Part shown: piece by piece, positions 26,026-34,662 of the stretch
Layout of the letters: each line of letters begins with the position of its first letter
Position numbering within the stretch: position 1 is the stretch's first letter
Source of the DNA: Zoogloea sp.
GTDB taxonomy: Bacteria > Pseudomonadota > Gammaproteobacteria > Burkholderiales > Rhodocyclaceae
Length of the DNA: 64,000 nucleotides
Direction of reading: 5' to 3'
Assembly (NCBI GenBank): GCA_016703645.1
Contig: JADJBR010000010.1
Span: forward strand, 372,001-436,000
The notes under the pieces: generated by a model
What the model was told of the DNA's origin: nothing
What the model saw: only the letters and a program-made list of their open reading frames with translations
The model's database searches: none
Translations under genes and position numbers: made by a program

Positions 26026-27975
26026 ATGCAGTTTGTTGCCAGGCTACTCACGCAGACACTGACACCGGCCATCGCTACACCGACCCTGGTCGCCCTGGTG
26101 TTTGCGAGTGTGCTCGGCGTGATGGTGGTGGATCGCCTGGAGCAGGCCCGCGGTCAGTCCATTCGCAGCGCATTCGCCCAGGACACCGGGGAAATCACCC
26201 TGCGCATCGAAGAGCGCCTGAGAACCTACAGGCAGGTGCTGAAGGGGGCTCACGCCCTCTTCCAAGCATCGGAGACGGTGTCCCGCGATGAATGGCGGCG
26301 CTACGTGGCGGCCCTGAATCTGCCTGCGGAATATCCGGGCATCCAGGGCGTCGGCTTTGCCGCGCATATACCGGCCGACCAGCTGGCCCGCCATGAGCGC
26401 GCCGTCCGTGCAGAGGGCTTTCCCGACTACCGGGTCAGCCCACCCGGCCCACGCAGCGAATACAGCGCGATCGTCTTTCTCGAGCCCTTCGACTGGCGCA
26501 ACCAGCGCGCCTTTGGCTTCGACATGCTGTCCGAACCGGTGCGTCAGCAAGCGATGACCCGGGCCTTGCATTCGGGCTTACCGGCCCTGTCGGGCAAGGT
26601 GCGGCTGGTCCAGGAAACCGCCACCGACCCCCAGGCGGGCGTGCTGCTTTACATGCCGCTGTTCCGTCGCGGAGCAGATCTGGGGAGCCCGGCACGCCGG
26701 GAGCACGCCTTGCTTGGCTGGGTCTATGGCCCTTTCCGCATGAACGATCTTGTCGCGGGCGCGCTTGCCGAAGCCGGGCCGCGCATCCGCCTGCGCATCC
26801 ATGACGGCCATGACACCACACCCGGAACCCTGCTCTTCGACAGCCACCCGGACGGGGACGACACTCCGGACCTGAGCGACAGGAAACTCCTTGAACTCGA
26901 TGGGCGGGTATGGACCCTGCTCTTTGACGACACCCCAAGGCCGGGCATGCGTCTAACGGCTCACCACTGGCTGGAGACCGGGGCCGTGGTACTCATCTGC
27001 AGTCTGCTTGTCCTTCTGACCGCCGCCGCGGCCGCGGCGCGCTCCCGGGCCCACGCGCTCGACCGGATCAGTTCGTCCCTGCGCAGCAGTGAGGCACGCT
27101 ACAGCACCCTGGTGAATCTGTCCCGGGACGGCATTGCCGCGCTCGACGCCAAGCTCAATTTCTCCTTCGTCAACCCACGGCTGGCCCGCCTGCTCGGCTA
27201 CCCGGAAGACAGCCTGATCGGCACACCTTTCAGCAAGCTATGGCCGCCCGGCGAGCCCGCCGTTCGCAACCGCCTCCTCACCCGCCTGCAGCGTGGCGAA
27301 CCCGCCAGCTACGAGCAGGATCTGCTCACCGCCGACGGGCGCACCCTGACGGCCATCGTTACCGATGCGCCCCAGCAGGGCAAAGACGGCAGCCTGCAGG
27401 GCGTCATTCTCAGCGTCACCGACATCTCCGAGCGCAAGGCGTCGGAAGAGCGCATCCGTTACCTTGCCACCCATGACTCCCTGACCGGACTGTCCAACCG
27501 TGCCAGCTTCCTCGAGCAGATGAATGCCAGCCTGCTGATGGCGCGTCGGCAGCACAGCCGCTTCGCGCTGCTCTACCTGGATCTGGACCACTTCAAAGAG
27601 ATCAATGACAGCCTCGGCCATGCCGCCGGCGACGCGCTGCTCATTGAAACAGCCCAGCGCCTGCGCCACTGCCTGCGCGCCAGCGACCTCCTTGCCCGTC
27701 AGGGCGGCGACGAGTTCATGGCCCTTCTCCACGACATGGCCGGCATGAACGAAGCGCTGGCCGTCGCCGAGAAGATCCGTCGGGCGGTCGGCGCTCCGGT
27801 CCTCCTGGAAGGTCGCGAAGCCGTGGTCTCGGTCAGCATAGGCGTCGCCCTCTATCCGGAGCATGGCACCGACCTCGACAGCCTCACACGGCGCGCCGAC
27901 GCGGCCATGTACCGCAACAAGTCTTTCCGCCGCACGGGCGACGGCAGCGCCGTCACCCGGCCGGCAGGACAATGA
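26026..27975 (+). CDS. Membrane diguanylate cyclase: CHASE-PAS-GGDEF
   Basis: A 649-residue inner-membrane sensor that should make cyclic di-GMP. TM1 is near residues 12-35 and TM2 near 318-340. Between them is a periplasmic CHASE-like domain (YPGIQGVGFAAHIP, IVFLEPFDWRN, GFDMLSEPVRQQAM). A PAS domain follows (about 355-470, NPRLARLLGYPEDSLIG), then a GGDEF domain with intact G560-GDEF and an RxxD inhibitory site (R551-D554) five residues before it, so product feedback is likely. No EAL domain is present. It is divergent from rmlB, and a link to polysaccharide production is only a guess from position. Confidence 0.93.
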   Translation: MQFVARLLTQTLTPAIATPTLVALVFASVLGVMVVDRLEQARGQSIRSAFAQDTGEITLRIEERLRTYRQVLKGAHALFQASETVSRDEWRRYVAALNLPAEYPGIQGVGFAAHIPADQLARHERAVRAEGFPDYRVSPPGPRSEYSAIVFLEPFDWRNQRAFGFDMLSEPVRQQAMTRALHSGLPALSGKVRLVQETATDPQAGVLLYMPLFRRGADLGSPARREHALLGWVYGPFRMNDLVAGALAEAGPRIRLRIHDGHDTTPGTLLFDSHPDGDDTPDLSDRKLLELDGRVWTLLFDDTPRPGMRLTAHHWLETGAVVLICSLLVLLTAAAAAARSRAHALDRISSSLRSSEARYSTLVNLSRDGIAALDAKLNFSFVNPRLARLLGYPEDSLIGTPFSKLWPPGEPAVRNRLLTRLQRGEPASYEQDLLTADGRTLTAIVTDAPQQGKDGSLQGVILSVTDISERKASEERIRYLATHDSLTGLSNRASFLEQMNASLLMARRQHSRFALLYLDLDHFKEINDSLGHAAGDALLIETAQRLRHCLRASDLLARQGGDEFMALLHDMAGMNEALAVAEKIRRAVGAPVLLEGREAVVSVSIGVALYPEHGTDLDSLTRRADAAMYRNKSFRRTGDGSAVTRPAGQ

Positions 27976-28025
27976 GGGGGAGCGCCGGCGCAGCCCGGAT
28001 GTCATCACGAGGCCTGGCCCCTTGG

Positions 28026-28031
28026 TAGAAT
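28026..28031 (+). promoter_or_regulatory. -10 element TAGAAT before pyk
   Basis: TAGAAT lies 46 nt before the pyk start inside CTTGGTAGAATCC, a 13-base string repeated exactly upstream of the aldolase gene (29581-29593). The -35 is weak. Confidence 0.45.
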
Positions 28032-28077
28032 CCCGACCGAGAACAGGCCCTGAAGGCCACTACAACCTGGAGACCCC

Positions 28078-29523
28078 ATGTCCCGCCACACCAAGATCGT
28101 CGCCACCCTCGGCCCCGCTTCGTCCGACCTCCCCACCCTCGAACGCCTTGTCCATGCCGGCGTGGACGTGGTCCGCCTGAACTTCTCCCACGGCAAGGCA
28201 GAAGACCACATCGCCCGTGCCAACCAGATCCGAGAGGCGGCCCAACTGGTGGGGCGCCCGGTGGGCATCCTGGCAGACATGCAGGGCCCCAAGATCCGTG
28301 TCGGGAAGTTCGAGGAAGGCAAGATCACCCTGACCAAGGACGCCGCCTTCATTCTGGACGCCGCCCTGACCACACCCGGCAACCTCCATCGGGTAGGCCT
28401 CGACTACAAGGATCTGCCCCGGGACGTGAAACCCGGCGACGTGCTGCTCCTTGACGACGGCCGTCTCAAGCTGAGCGTGGATCGCGTCCTCGGCCACGAG
28501 ATCCACACCCGGGTGAAGGTGGGCGGCGAGCTCTCCAACAACAAGGGCATCAACCGCCAGGGCGGCGGCCTCACGGCACCCGCCCTGACCGCGAAGGACA
28601 TGGACGACATCAAGACCGCCGCCCTGATCGGGGTGGATTTCGTCGCCATCTCTTTCCCCAAGGGGGCTGCCGACATGTACATGGCCCGCCAGCTACTGCG
28701 CGCGGCCGGCAGCAGCGCCCTGCTGATCGCCAAGATCGAGCGCACCGAAGCGGTGGCCAACCTGGAGGAAATCCTCGATGCCTCGGATGGCATCATGGTC
28801 GCCCGCGGCGACCTGGCGGTGGAAGTGGGCGATGCCACGGTGCCGGCCCTGCAAAAACGCATGATCCGCCTCGCCCGGGAGCGCAACAAGCTGGCCATCA
28901 CCGCCACCCAGATGATGGAATCGATGATTCACAGCCCGGTGCCCACCCGCGCCGAAGTCTCGGACGTGGCCAACGCCGTGCTCGACGGCACCGACGCGGT
29001 GATGCTGTCGGCCGAAACCGCCTCGGGCAAATTCCCGGTGGAGGTGGTCGAGTCCATGTCGCGGATCTGCCTGGAGGCCGAGAAGTCCGCCGAAGTCACC
29101 ATGGACCGGGACTTCCTCGACCGGATCTTCACCCGCATCGACCAGTCCATCGCCATGGCGGCCATGTGGACGGCCTATCACCTCAAGGTCAAGGCCATCG
29201 CCTCCCTCACCCAGACCGGCTCCACCGCCCTGTGGATGAGCCGCCTGAACAGCGGCGTACCCATCTACGCCCTCACACCGGAGATCTCTTCACGCAACCA
29301 GATGACCCTCTACCGGGAGGTCTATCCCCTGCTCATGTCCCAGGTCCATGCCGACCGGGACGTGCTGCTGTGGGAAGCCGAACAGATCCTGCTGGAGCAG
29401 GGCGTGGTCAACTACGGCGACCTCATCGTGCTGACGATCGGCGAACCCATCGGCGCCTCCGGCGGCACCAACACCATGAAGATCGTCCGCGTCGGCGACA
29501 CCCCCAAGCCCGGTCCGGTGTGA
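28078..29523 (+). CDS. pyk: Pyruvate kinase
   Basis: Converts phosphoenolpyruvate and ADP to pyruvate and ATP. The 481-residue protein has the N-terminal [20 protein letters not shown], the PEP/metal site [15 protein letters not shown] and [14 protein letters not shown], and the downstream [20 protein letters not shown], followed by the C-terminal regulatory domain (VLTIGEP...GGTNTMKI). Length is normal for the family. GGAG lies upstream of the ATG. The aldolase gene follows with its own similar promoter, so the two glycolytic genes may be co-regulated. Confidence 0.98.
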   Translation: MSRHTKIVATLGPASSDLPTLERLVHAGVDVVRLNFSHGKAEDHIARANQIREAAQLVGRPVGILADMQGPKIRVGKFEEGKITLTKDAAFILDAALTTPGNLHRVGLDYKDLPRDVKPGDVLLLDDGRLKLSVDRVLGHEIHTRVKVGGELSNNKGINRQGGGLTAPALTAKDMDDIKTAALIGVDFVAISFPKGAADMYMARQLLRAAGSSALLIAKIERTEAVANLEEILDASDGIMVARGDLAVEVGDATVPALQKRMIRLARERNKLAITATQMMESMIHSPVPTRAEVSDVANAVLDGTDAVMLSAETASGKFPVEVVESMSRICLEAEKSAEVTMDRDFLDRIFTRIDQSIAMAAMWTAYHLKVKAIASLTQTGSTALWMSRLNSGVPIYALTPEISSRNQMTLYREVYPLLMSQVHADRDVLLWEAEQILLEQGVVNYGDLIVLTIGEPIGASGGTNTMKIVRVGDTPKPGPV

Positions 29524-29585
29524 TCGGCAACACAATCCGGGGCACGTGGGTGCCTGTCGAGCACGCAGGCCCCATGCCGGCTTGG

Positions 29586-29591
29586 TAGAAT
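29586..29591 (+). promoter_or_regulatory. -10 element TAGAAT before the aldolase gene
   Basis: TAGAAT within CTTGGTAGAATCC, 51 nt before the start, identical in context to the pyk element. The -35 region is GC-rich and poorly matched. Confidence 0.45.
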
Positions 29592-29641
29592 CCGGTCTTT
29601 TACGTCTTTACCCGGCCGGCAGCGGCCCTCGGAGAAAAAAC

Positions 29642-30706
29642 ATGTCCCTCGTTTCCATGCGCCAGCTTCTCGACCATGCCGCCGAAAACGGCTATGGCCT
29701 GCCCGCGTTCAACGTCAACAACCTCGAACAAGTTCAGGCCATCATGGAAGCCGCTGCGGAAACCGACAGCCCGGTGATCATGCAAGCCTCCGCCGGCGCC
29801 CGCAAATACGCCGGCGAAGCCTTCCTGCGCCACCTCATCGACGCCGCCGTCGAAGCCTACCCGCACATCCCGGTGGTCATGCACCAGGACCACGGCCAGT
29901 CCCCCGCCATCTGCCTGGGCGCCATCCGCTCCGGCTTCTCCTCGGTGATGATGGACGGCTCCCTGATGGAAGACGGCAAGACCCCGTCCTCCTACGAATA
30001 CAACGTGGACGTGACCCGCAAGGTGGTCGAGATGTCCCACGCCATCGGCGTCAGCGTCGAAGGCGAACTGGGCTGCCTGGGCTCCCTCGAAACCGGCCAG
30101 GCCGGCGAGGAAGACGGCGTCGGCGCCGAGGGCACCCTCGACCACTCCCAGATGCTGACCGACCCCGATCAGGCCGCCGACTTCGTCAAGCTCACCAACT
30201 GCGACGCCCTGGCCATCGCCATCGGCACCAGCCACGGCGCCTACAAGTTCAGCCGCAAGCCCACCGGCGACATCCTCGCCATCGAACGCATCAAGGCCAT
30301 CAACGCCCGCATCCCCAACACCCACCTGGTCATGCACGGCTCGTCCTCGGTGCCGCAGGAGCTGCTCGAGATCATCCGCCAGTACGGCGGCGACATGAAG
30401 GAAACCTACGGCGTGCCCGTCGAGGAGATCGTCCAGGGCATCAAGTACGGCGTGCGCAAGATCAACATCGACACCGACATCCGCCTCGCCATGACCGGCG
30501 CGATCCGCAAGTTCTTCGTCGAGAACCCGTCCAAGTTCGACCCGCGCGAGTTCCTCAAGCCCGCCCGCGAAGCGGCCAAGCTGGTGTGCAAGGCCCGCTT
30601 CGAAGCCTTCGGCACCGCCGGCAACGCCAGCAAGATCAAGCCCATCGGCCTGGACAAGATCGCCGCCAGCTACAAGAGCGGCGCCCTCAACCAGATCATC
30701 CGCTGA
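29642..30706 (+). CDS. fba: Class II fructose-bisphosphate aldolase
   Basis: Zinc-dependent cleavage or formation of fructose-1,6-bisphosphate. The 354-residue protein has [20 protein letters not shown] at its N-terminus, the zinc/catalytic [31 protein letters not shown] and a C-terminal [13 protein letters not shown]. The long form with NAS near the end resembles the subtype that also works in the Calvin cycle of betaproteobacteria. No cbb genes are in the window, so the role is probably glycolysis and gluconeogenesis. The start at 29642 has GGAGA upstream. Confidence 0.97.
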   Translation: MSLVSMRQLLDHAAENGYGLPAFNVNNLEQVQAIMEAAAETDSPVIMQASAGARKYAGEAFLRHLIDAAVEAYPHIPVVMHQDHGQSPAICLGAIRSGFSSVMMDGSLMEDGKTPSSYEYNVDVTRKVVEMSHAIGVSVEGELGCLGSLETGQAGEEDGVGAEGTLDHSQMLTDPDQAADFVKLTNCDALAIAIGTSHGAYKFSRKPTGDILAIERIKAINARIPNTHLVMHGSSSVPQELLEIIRQYGGDMKETYGVPVEEIVQGIKYGVRKINIDTDIRLAMTGAIRKFFVENPSKFDPREFLKPAREAAKLVCKARFEAFGTAGNASKIKPIGLDKIAASYKSGALNQIIR

Positions 30707-30720
30707 TCCGGCGGCCGGCC

Positions 30721-30756
30721 AGGTGATGCAGAGCCCCTTCGGGGGCAGCATCACCT
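30721..30756 (+). terminator. Hairpin after the aldolase gene
   Basis: Nine-base arms (AGGTGATGC / GCATCACCT) enclose a second short stem (CCCC..GGGG). There is no T-run, so it may be Rho-assisted or simply stabilise the 3' end. Confidence 0.55.
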
Positions 30757-30789
30757 GAAGCCTGACGCGCCCTTCCAGAAGCACCAGAC

Positions 30790-31170
30790 ATGCCCCTTCC
30801 CTGGTCAACGCTCGTCAAGGCCATCCCCTGGTCCGACGTCATCGCCAAAGCCCCTGACATCGCCCAGGGCGCCCGCAAGCTCTGGCAGCAAGTCAGCACC
30901 CGGGACACCACCGACAGCGCAGGGACACCGGTTCCGGGCAACCCTTCCGCGCCCGAAGCACGCCTCACCGCCCTGGCCGCCCAGGTGGCCGAGATGAGCT
31001 CCCGTCAGCAGGAAAGCGCAGAGCTCCTCAGCGCCCTTGCCACCCAGAACGCCGAGCTGGTCGGTGCCGTAGCCGCACTCCGCCAGCGCAACCGCCTGCT
31101 CGCAGCCGCGACCGGCCTGGCATCGGTCGTCGCCCTGGCAGCACTCACCCTGGCCCTTGGTTCATCCTGA
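30790..31170 (+). CDS. Small tail-anchored membrane protein, 126 aa
   Basis: No family is recognised. The first 40 residues contain aromatic and basic residues (WSTLVKAIPWSDVIAKAP). Residues 60-98 form a heptad-patterned helix (AALAAQ-type repeats then [19 protein letters not shown]), and the last 25 residues are a single hydrophobic helix (LAAATGLASVVALAALTLAL). It should be anchored in the inner membrane by its C-terminus with a cytoplasmic coiled coil. It stands alone between the aldolase hairpin and the DUF3422 gene. Confidence 0.7.
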   Translation: MPLPWSTLVKAIPWSDVIAKAPDIAQGARKLWQQVSTRDTTDSAGTPVPGNPSAPEARLTALAAQVAEMSSRQQESAELLSALATQNAELVGAVAALRQRNRLLAAATGLASVVALAALTLALGSS

Positions 31171-31317
31171 TACACCTGGGTCGGTTTTGTTGCAGCGCAA
31201 CAACGCACCGTGACAGGCCGCACGCTGCCCCCGGGCGGTGAGCTTGCCAGCACACCTTCCGTAGCGGCAAGATGAACGCCCGACCACACCCGGCGCACCG
31301 CCCGTACGCCCGAGCCC

Positions 31318-32619
31318 ATGACCCTGCCCGACCATTTCGCCGAGCACGACCTGCGCCAGGCCCTCAACGACGAGTTCCATGCCCGTCCGCCGGTTCCCCT
31401 GGAAAGCCCCCAGCTGATCAGCTATCTCGCCCTGCACCACGAGGGCGAGGCACCGGGCGCCGCCCAGCAGCATCTCATTGCACTGGGCAAACTCCTCGGA
31501 CGCCCCATCGATGCCGCCGGCACCCACAGGTTGATCGACTTCGGCACGTTCCAGCTCAAGTGGGAACTCCACAACGAGTTTTCCAGCTATACCTTCTTCC
31601 GCGCCATAGCCCGGGGCGAAGGGCTGGACTCGGGCACATCGGCCCTTGCGGTCGTACCCGACGCCTGGCTGAAGAGCCTGCCCGGCAAGCTTATTGTCGC
31701 CACCCACGTGGAGCTGCGCTCCGCCGCAGAGGTGACACCGGACAGTGTCATGGCTCAGCTCTCCCCCACCGGCCGCCAGATGGTCGGGGCCACGGTCGCC
31801 GATGGCGCAGCCTGGGTGTTCACCGACTTTCTGTTCGAGGACGGTTTTTCCCGCTTCCTGGTCATCGATGTCTCCCTGACCCGCCGTCAGGCCGGCCGCA
31901 CCGTGCAGCGCCTGGTGGAGATCGAGACCTATCGCCTGATGGCCCTCCTCGCCTTTCCGGTGGCCAAGGAGGTCGGCCGCCTGCTGGGCGCGAGCGAGCA
32001 GCGCCTCGCCGACCTGATGGACCGCACCGGCTCCGCGCGCAACACCGAGGACGAACGCAGCGTGCTGGCCGATCTCACCACCATGGCCGCCGAAGTGGAG
32101 CACTCCGTGGCCCGCACCACCTTCCGCTTTGGCGCTGCCCGGGCCTATCACAGCCTGGTGATGCAGCGCATTGCCGAGTTGCGCGAACGCCGCATCATCG
32201 GTCTGCCCACCTTCCATGAGTTCATGGAACGCCGCCTGCTGCCGGCCATGCACACCTGCGAAACCATGGCCCGCCGCCAGGAAGACCTCTCCGGCCGGGT
32301 CGCCCGCAACAGCCAGCTACTGCGCACCCGCGTCGAGGTGGAACTGGAACGCCAGAACCAGGAACTCCTCGCCCAGATGAACCGCCGTGCCAAGCTCCAG
32401 CTCCACCTGCAGCAGACCGTGGAGGGCCTGTCGGTGGTGGCCATCACCTACTACGCCTCGCAACTGGTCCAGTACATGGCCAAGGGTCTCAAGCACCAGA
32501 TCGAGCCCCTCACGCCGGAGGGCATCACCGCTGCCGCCATCCCGTTGATCGCCGGCTTCGTCGCCTTCGGCCTGCACCGCATGCGCAAGCATCTGGCTGC
32601 CGCCGATGCAGGACACTGA
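31318..32619 (+). CDS. DUF3422 family membrane protein
   Basis: A 433-residue member of the DUF3422 family, recognised by the N-terminal [10 protein letters not shown] motif, the [20 protein letters not shown] block and the C-terminal pair of hydrophobic segments ([20 protein letters not shown] and [17 protein letters not shown]). The middle is a long helical stretch (about residues 200-370). The biochemical function of the family is unknown; proteins like this are common next to housekeeping genes in beta- and alphaproteobacteria. It probably lies in the inner membrane with a large cytoplasmic N-terminal part. Confidence 0.88.
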   Translation: MTLPDHFAEHDLRQALNDEFHARPPVPLESPQLISYLALHHEGEAPGAAQQHLIALGKLLGRPIDAAGTHRLIDFGTFQLKWELHNEFSSYTFFRAIARGEGLDSGTSALAVVPDAWLKSLPGKLIVATHVELRSAAEVTPDSVMAQLSPTGRQMVGATVADGAAWVFTDFLFEDGFSRFLVIDVSLTRRQAGRTVQRLVEIETYRLMALLAFPVAKEVGRLLGASEQRLADLMDRTGSARNTEDERSVLADLTTMAAEVEHSVARTTFRFGAARAYHSLVMQRIAELRERRIIGLPTFHEFMERRLLPAMHTCETMARRQEDLSGRVARNSQLLRTRVEVELERQNQELLAQMNRRAKLQLHLQQTVEGLSVVAITYYASQLVQYMAKGLKHQIEPLTPEGITAAAIPLIAGFVAFGLHRMRKHLAAADAGH

Positions 32620-32644
32620 CCGGCCCCTGCCACCCCGCTATAAT
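32616..32644 (+). promoter_or_regulatory. purC promoter
   Basis: CTGACC (32616-32621) and a perfect TATAAT (32639-32644) with 17-bp spacing, overlapping the end of the DUF3422 gene. It places the transcript start near 32651, which excludes upstream start codons for purC. Confidence 0.7.
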
Positions 32645-32671
32645 CGCGTTTTGACCGACGGACCCCAGACC

Positions 32672-33604
32672 GTGACCACTCCGCTCTTCGAATCCTCCCT
32701 TCACAGCCTGACCCTGCTGGGTCGCGGCAAGGTGCGCGACATTTACGCCGTCGACGCCGACACGCTGCTCATCGTCACCTCCGACCGGCTGTCCGCCTTT
32801 GACGTCATCCTCCCGGATCCGATTCCGCGCAAGGGTCAGGTACTCACGGCCATGGCCAACTTCTGGTTTGCCAGACTGGGCCACATCGTCCCCAACCAGC
32901 TCACCGGCATCGACCCCGAAAGTGTGGTGGCCGCCGACGAGCGCGAACAGGTTCGCGGCCGCGCGCTGGTCGTCAAGCGCCTGACCCCGCTGCCCATCGA
33001 GGCCGTGGTGCGTGGCTACGTCATCGGCTCCGGCTGGAAGGACTACCAGGACACCGGCGCCATCTGCGGCATCGACCTGCCCGCCGGCCTCAAGCAGGCC
33101 CAGAAGCTGCCCTTCCCGATCTTCACCCCGGCCAGCAAGGCCGAGGTTGGCGACCACGACGAGAACATCAGCTTCGAACAGGCCCAGGCCCGCACCGACG
33201 CCGTCCTCGCCGAGGCCCTCAAGGGCACCGGCAAAACCGGCGCCCAGCTCGTCGCCGAAGCCCGTGACGCGGCCATCCGCCTGTACTCCGAGGCCGCCGA
33301 CTATGCGGCCACCCGCGGCATCATCATTGCCGACACGAAGTTCGAGTTCGGCATCGATGGGGCGGGCACCCTGCACCTGATCGACGAAGCCCTGACCCCC
33401 GACTCCTCCCGCTTCTGGCCGGCCGACAGTTACGCCGAAGGCATCAGCCCGCCCAGCTACGACAAGCAGTACGTGCGCGACTACCTCGAGACCCTCGACT
33501 GGGGCAAGGTCGCCCCCGGCCCCCGGCTGCCGGATGAGGTCATTGCCCGCACTGCCGCCAAGTACGTCGAAGCCTACGAGCGTCTCACCGGCCAGCACCT
33601 CTGA
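32672..33604 (+). CDS. purC: Phosphoribosylaminoimidazole-succinocarboxamide synthase
   Basis: SAICAR synthase of purine biosynthesis: joins CAIR and aspartate with ATP. The 310-residue protein shows [42 protein letters not shown] and a C-terminal half with DTKFEFGID and [14 protein letters not shown], matching the longer (yeast/betaproteobacterial) form rather than the 237-aa E. coli form. I chose GTG at 32672 because the promoter lies just upstream; a TTG at 32651 is nearly at the expected transcript start and is less likely. Confidence 0.95.
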   Translation: MTTPLFESSLHSLTLLGRGKVRDIYAVDADTLLIVTSDRLSAFDVILPDPIPRKGQVLTAMANFWFARLGHIVPNQLTGIDPESVVAADEREQVRGRALVVKRLTPLPIEAVVRGYVIGSGWKDYQDTGAICGIDLPAGLKQAQKLPFPIFTPASKAEVGDHDENISFEQAQARTDAVLAEALKGTGKTGAQLVAEARDAAIRLYSEAADYAATRGIIIADTKFEFGIDGAGTLHLIDEALTPDSSRFWPADSYAEGISPPSYDKQYVRDYLETLDWGKVAPGPRLPDEVIARTAAKYVEAYERLTGQHL

Positions 33605-33626
33605 ACGTCGCCTTCGGGCACCGCAT

Positions 33627-33664
33627 GAACGCCCATGACCCGCCACGGCGGGTCATGGGCGTTC
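33627..33664. terminator. Bidirectional hairpin between purC and HDOD gene
   Basis: Perfect 18-bp arms (33627-33644 and 33647-33664) between two convergent genes. There is little T-tail on the + strand. Its position 22 bp after purC and 22 bp after the HDOD stop fits a shared terminator. Confidence 0.75.
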
Positions 33665-33686
33665 ACTGAAGGCCTGAAATCGGAAA

Positions 33687-34553
33687 TCAGCCGACCCGGA
33701 ACAGGTCGATGAGCGTCTGGCGCTCCTCGGCGGATTCCGTCAGTGCCTCCTCAAGACGGACTGGATCCAGGCCGAGGGTCGCCGCCCGGGCCAGACCTTG
33801 ACGAAAATCCTCGTCCTCGGGCGAAAACGGGTTGCGCGACTCAACCACCAGGTTCGCAATGAAGATCAGGTCGGGGATCGTGGCGGGCGGCCACTCACCC
33901 CCATAGATCTCGGGATTGTCCACCGCATCCACCAGCTCCCGCGGCATGCTCATGGCCGCCAGCACCGCCCGCCCCACCGGGGCATGCCAAACCCGCACCA
34001 GATCCGAAAGAGGGCTATCGTCGCTGAGCATCTCCGGGTATTCCCACACCCGGGCCAGCAGGAAGAACTGGCCGATGTCATGCACCATGCCGGCAAAGAA
34101 GGCGGCGTCCCGATCCTGACCGGTGCACCGCCGTGCGAGCACACTTGCCGTCGCGGCCACATCCACGCAGTGGGCCCAGAGCTTGCGGATCAGGGGCTGG
34201 TAGGGACCGAGCATATCCCGGTGCATCAATTGCTCCGCCGCCACCGCCATGGAAAGCGCCCTCAACTTGCCAAAACCGATACGAACCAGGGCCTTCGGCA
34301 CATCCGTGACCACGCGACCGCTCGGGTTGTACCAGGCGGAATTGGCCAGCGCCACGGTACGTGCCGCCAGCAGCGGTTCAGCGGATACCATGGTCGACAA
34401 TCGGCCCAGGTCCATGTCCGGATCATCCAGGGCCTCCATCACCCGCATGGTCACTTCCATGGAAGTCGGAAAACGCAGTTCGCCACGCTCCAGTTCCTGG
34501 GTAATGGTATGCAGGAACGCCTGCTCCGCCAGATTCAACGCCTTGTCGCTCAC
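33687..34553 (-). CDS. HDOD domain protein
   Basis: A 288-residue protein with an HDOD (HD-related output) domain: LRFPTSMEVTMRVMEALDD, LLAARTVALANSAWY, DVPKALVRIGFGKLR and FFAGMVHDIGQFFLL. HDOD proteins are non-enzymatic signalling modules often found with c-di-GMP or motility systems. The domain covers nearly the whole chain; no second domain is seen. The GTG start has a strong GGGGAAGGG-type ribosome site; an upstream extension would add a basic, low-quality stretch. It is monocistronic between two hairpin-bounded + strand genes. Confidence 0.9.
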   Translation of the reverse strand: MSDKALNLAEQAFLHTITQELERGELRFPTSMEVTMRVMEALDDPDMDLGRLSTMVSAEPLLAARTVALANSAWYNPSGRVVTDVPKALVRIGFGKLRALSMAVAAEQLMHRDMLGPYQPLIRKLWAHCVDVAATASVLARRCTGQDRDAAFFAGMVHDIGQFFLLARVWEYPEMLSDDSPLSDLVRVWHAPVGRAVLAAMSMPRELVDAVDNPEIYGGEWPPATIPDLIFIANLVVESRNPFSPEDEDFRQGLARAATLGLDPVRLEEALTESAEERQTLIDLFRVG

Positions 34554-34662
34554 GCCCTTCCCCTTTGCACATGTCCGTCGTCCCGACCCGGGTCGCCGAT
34601 AGAGGCGACACTCCACGCGGATTTCGGCAAAATGAATCCACTCAACTGACAGCCTTCAAAAA

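Noticed and set aside
31187-31203. TTGTTGC / GCAACAA hairpin after the small membrane protein as a terminator
   Set aside because: Seven-base stem with no T-run on the + strand; too weak to call.
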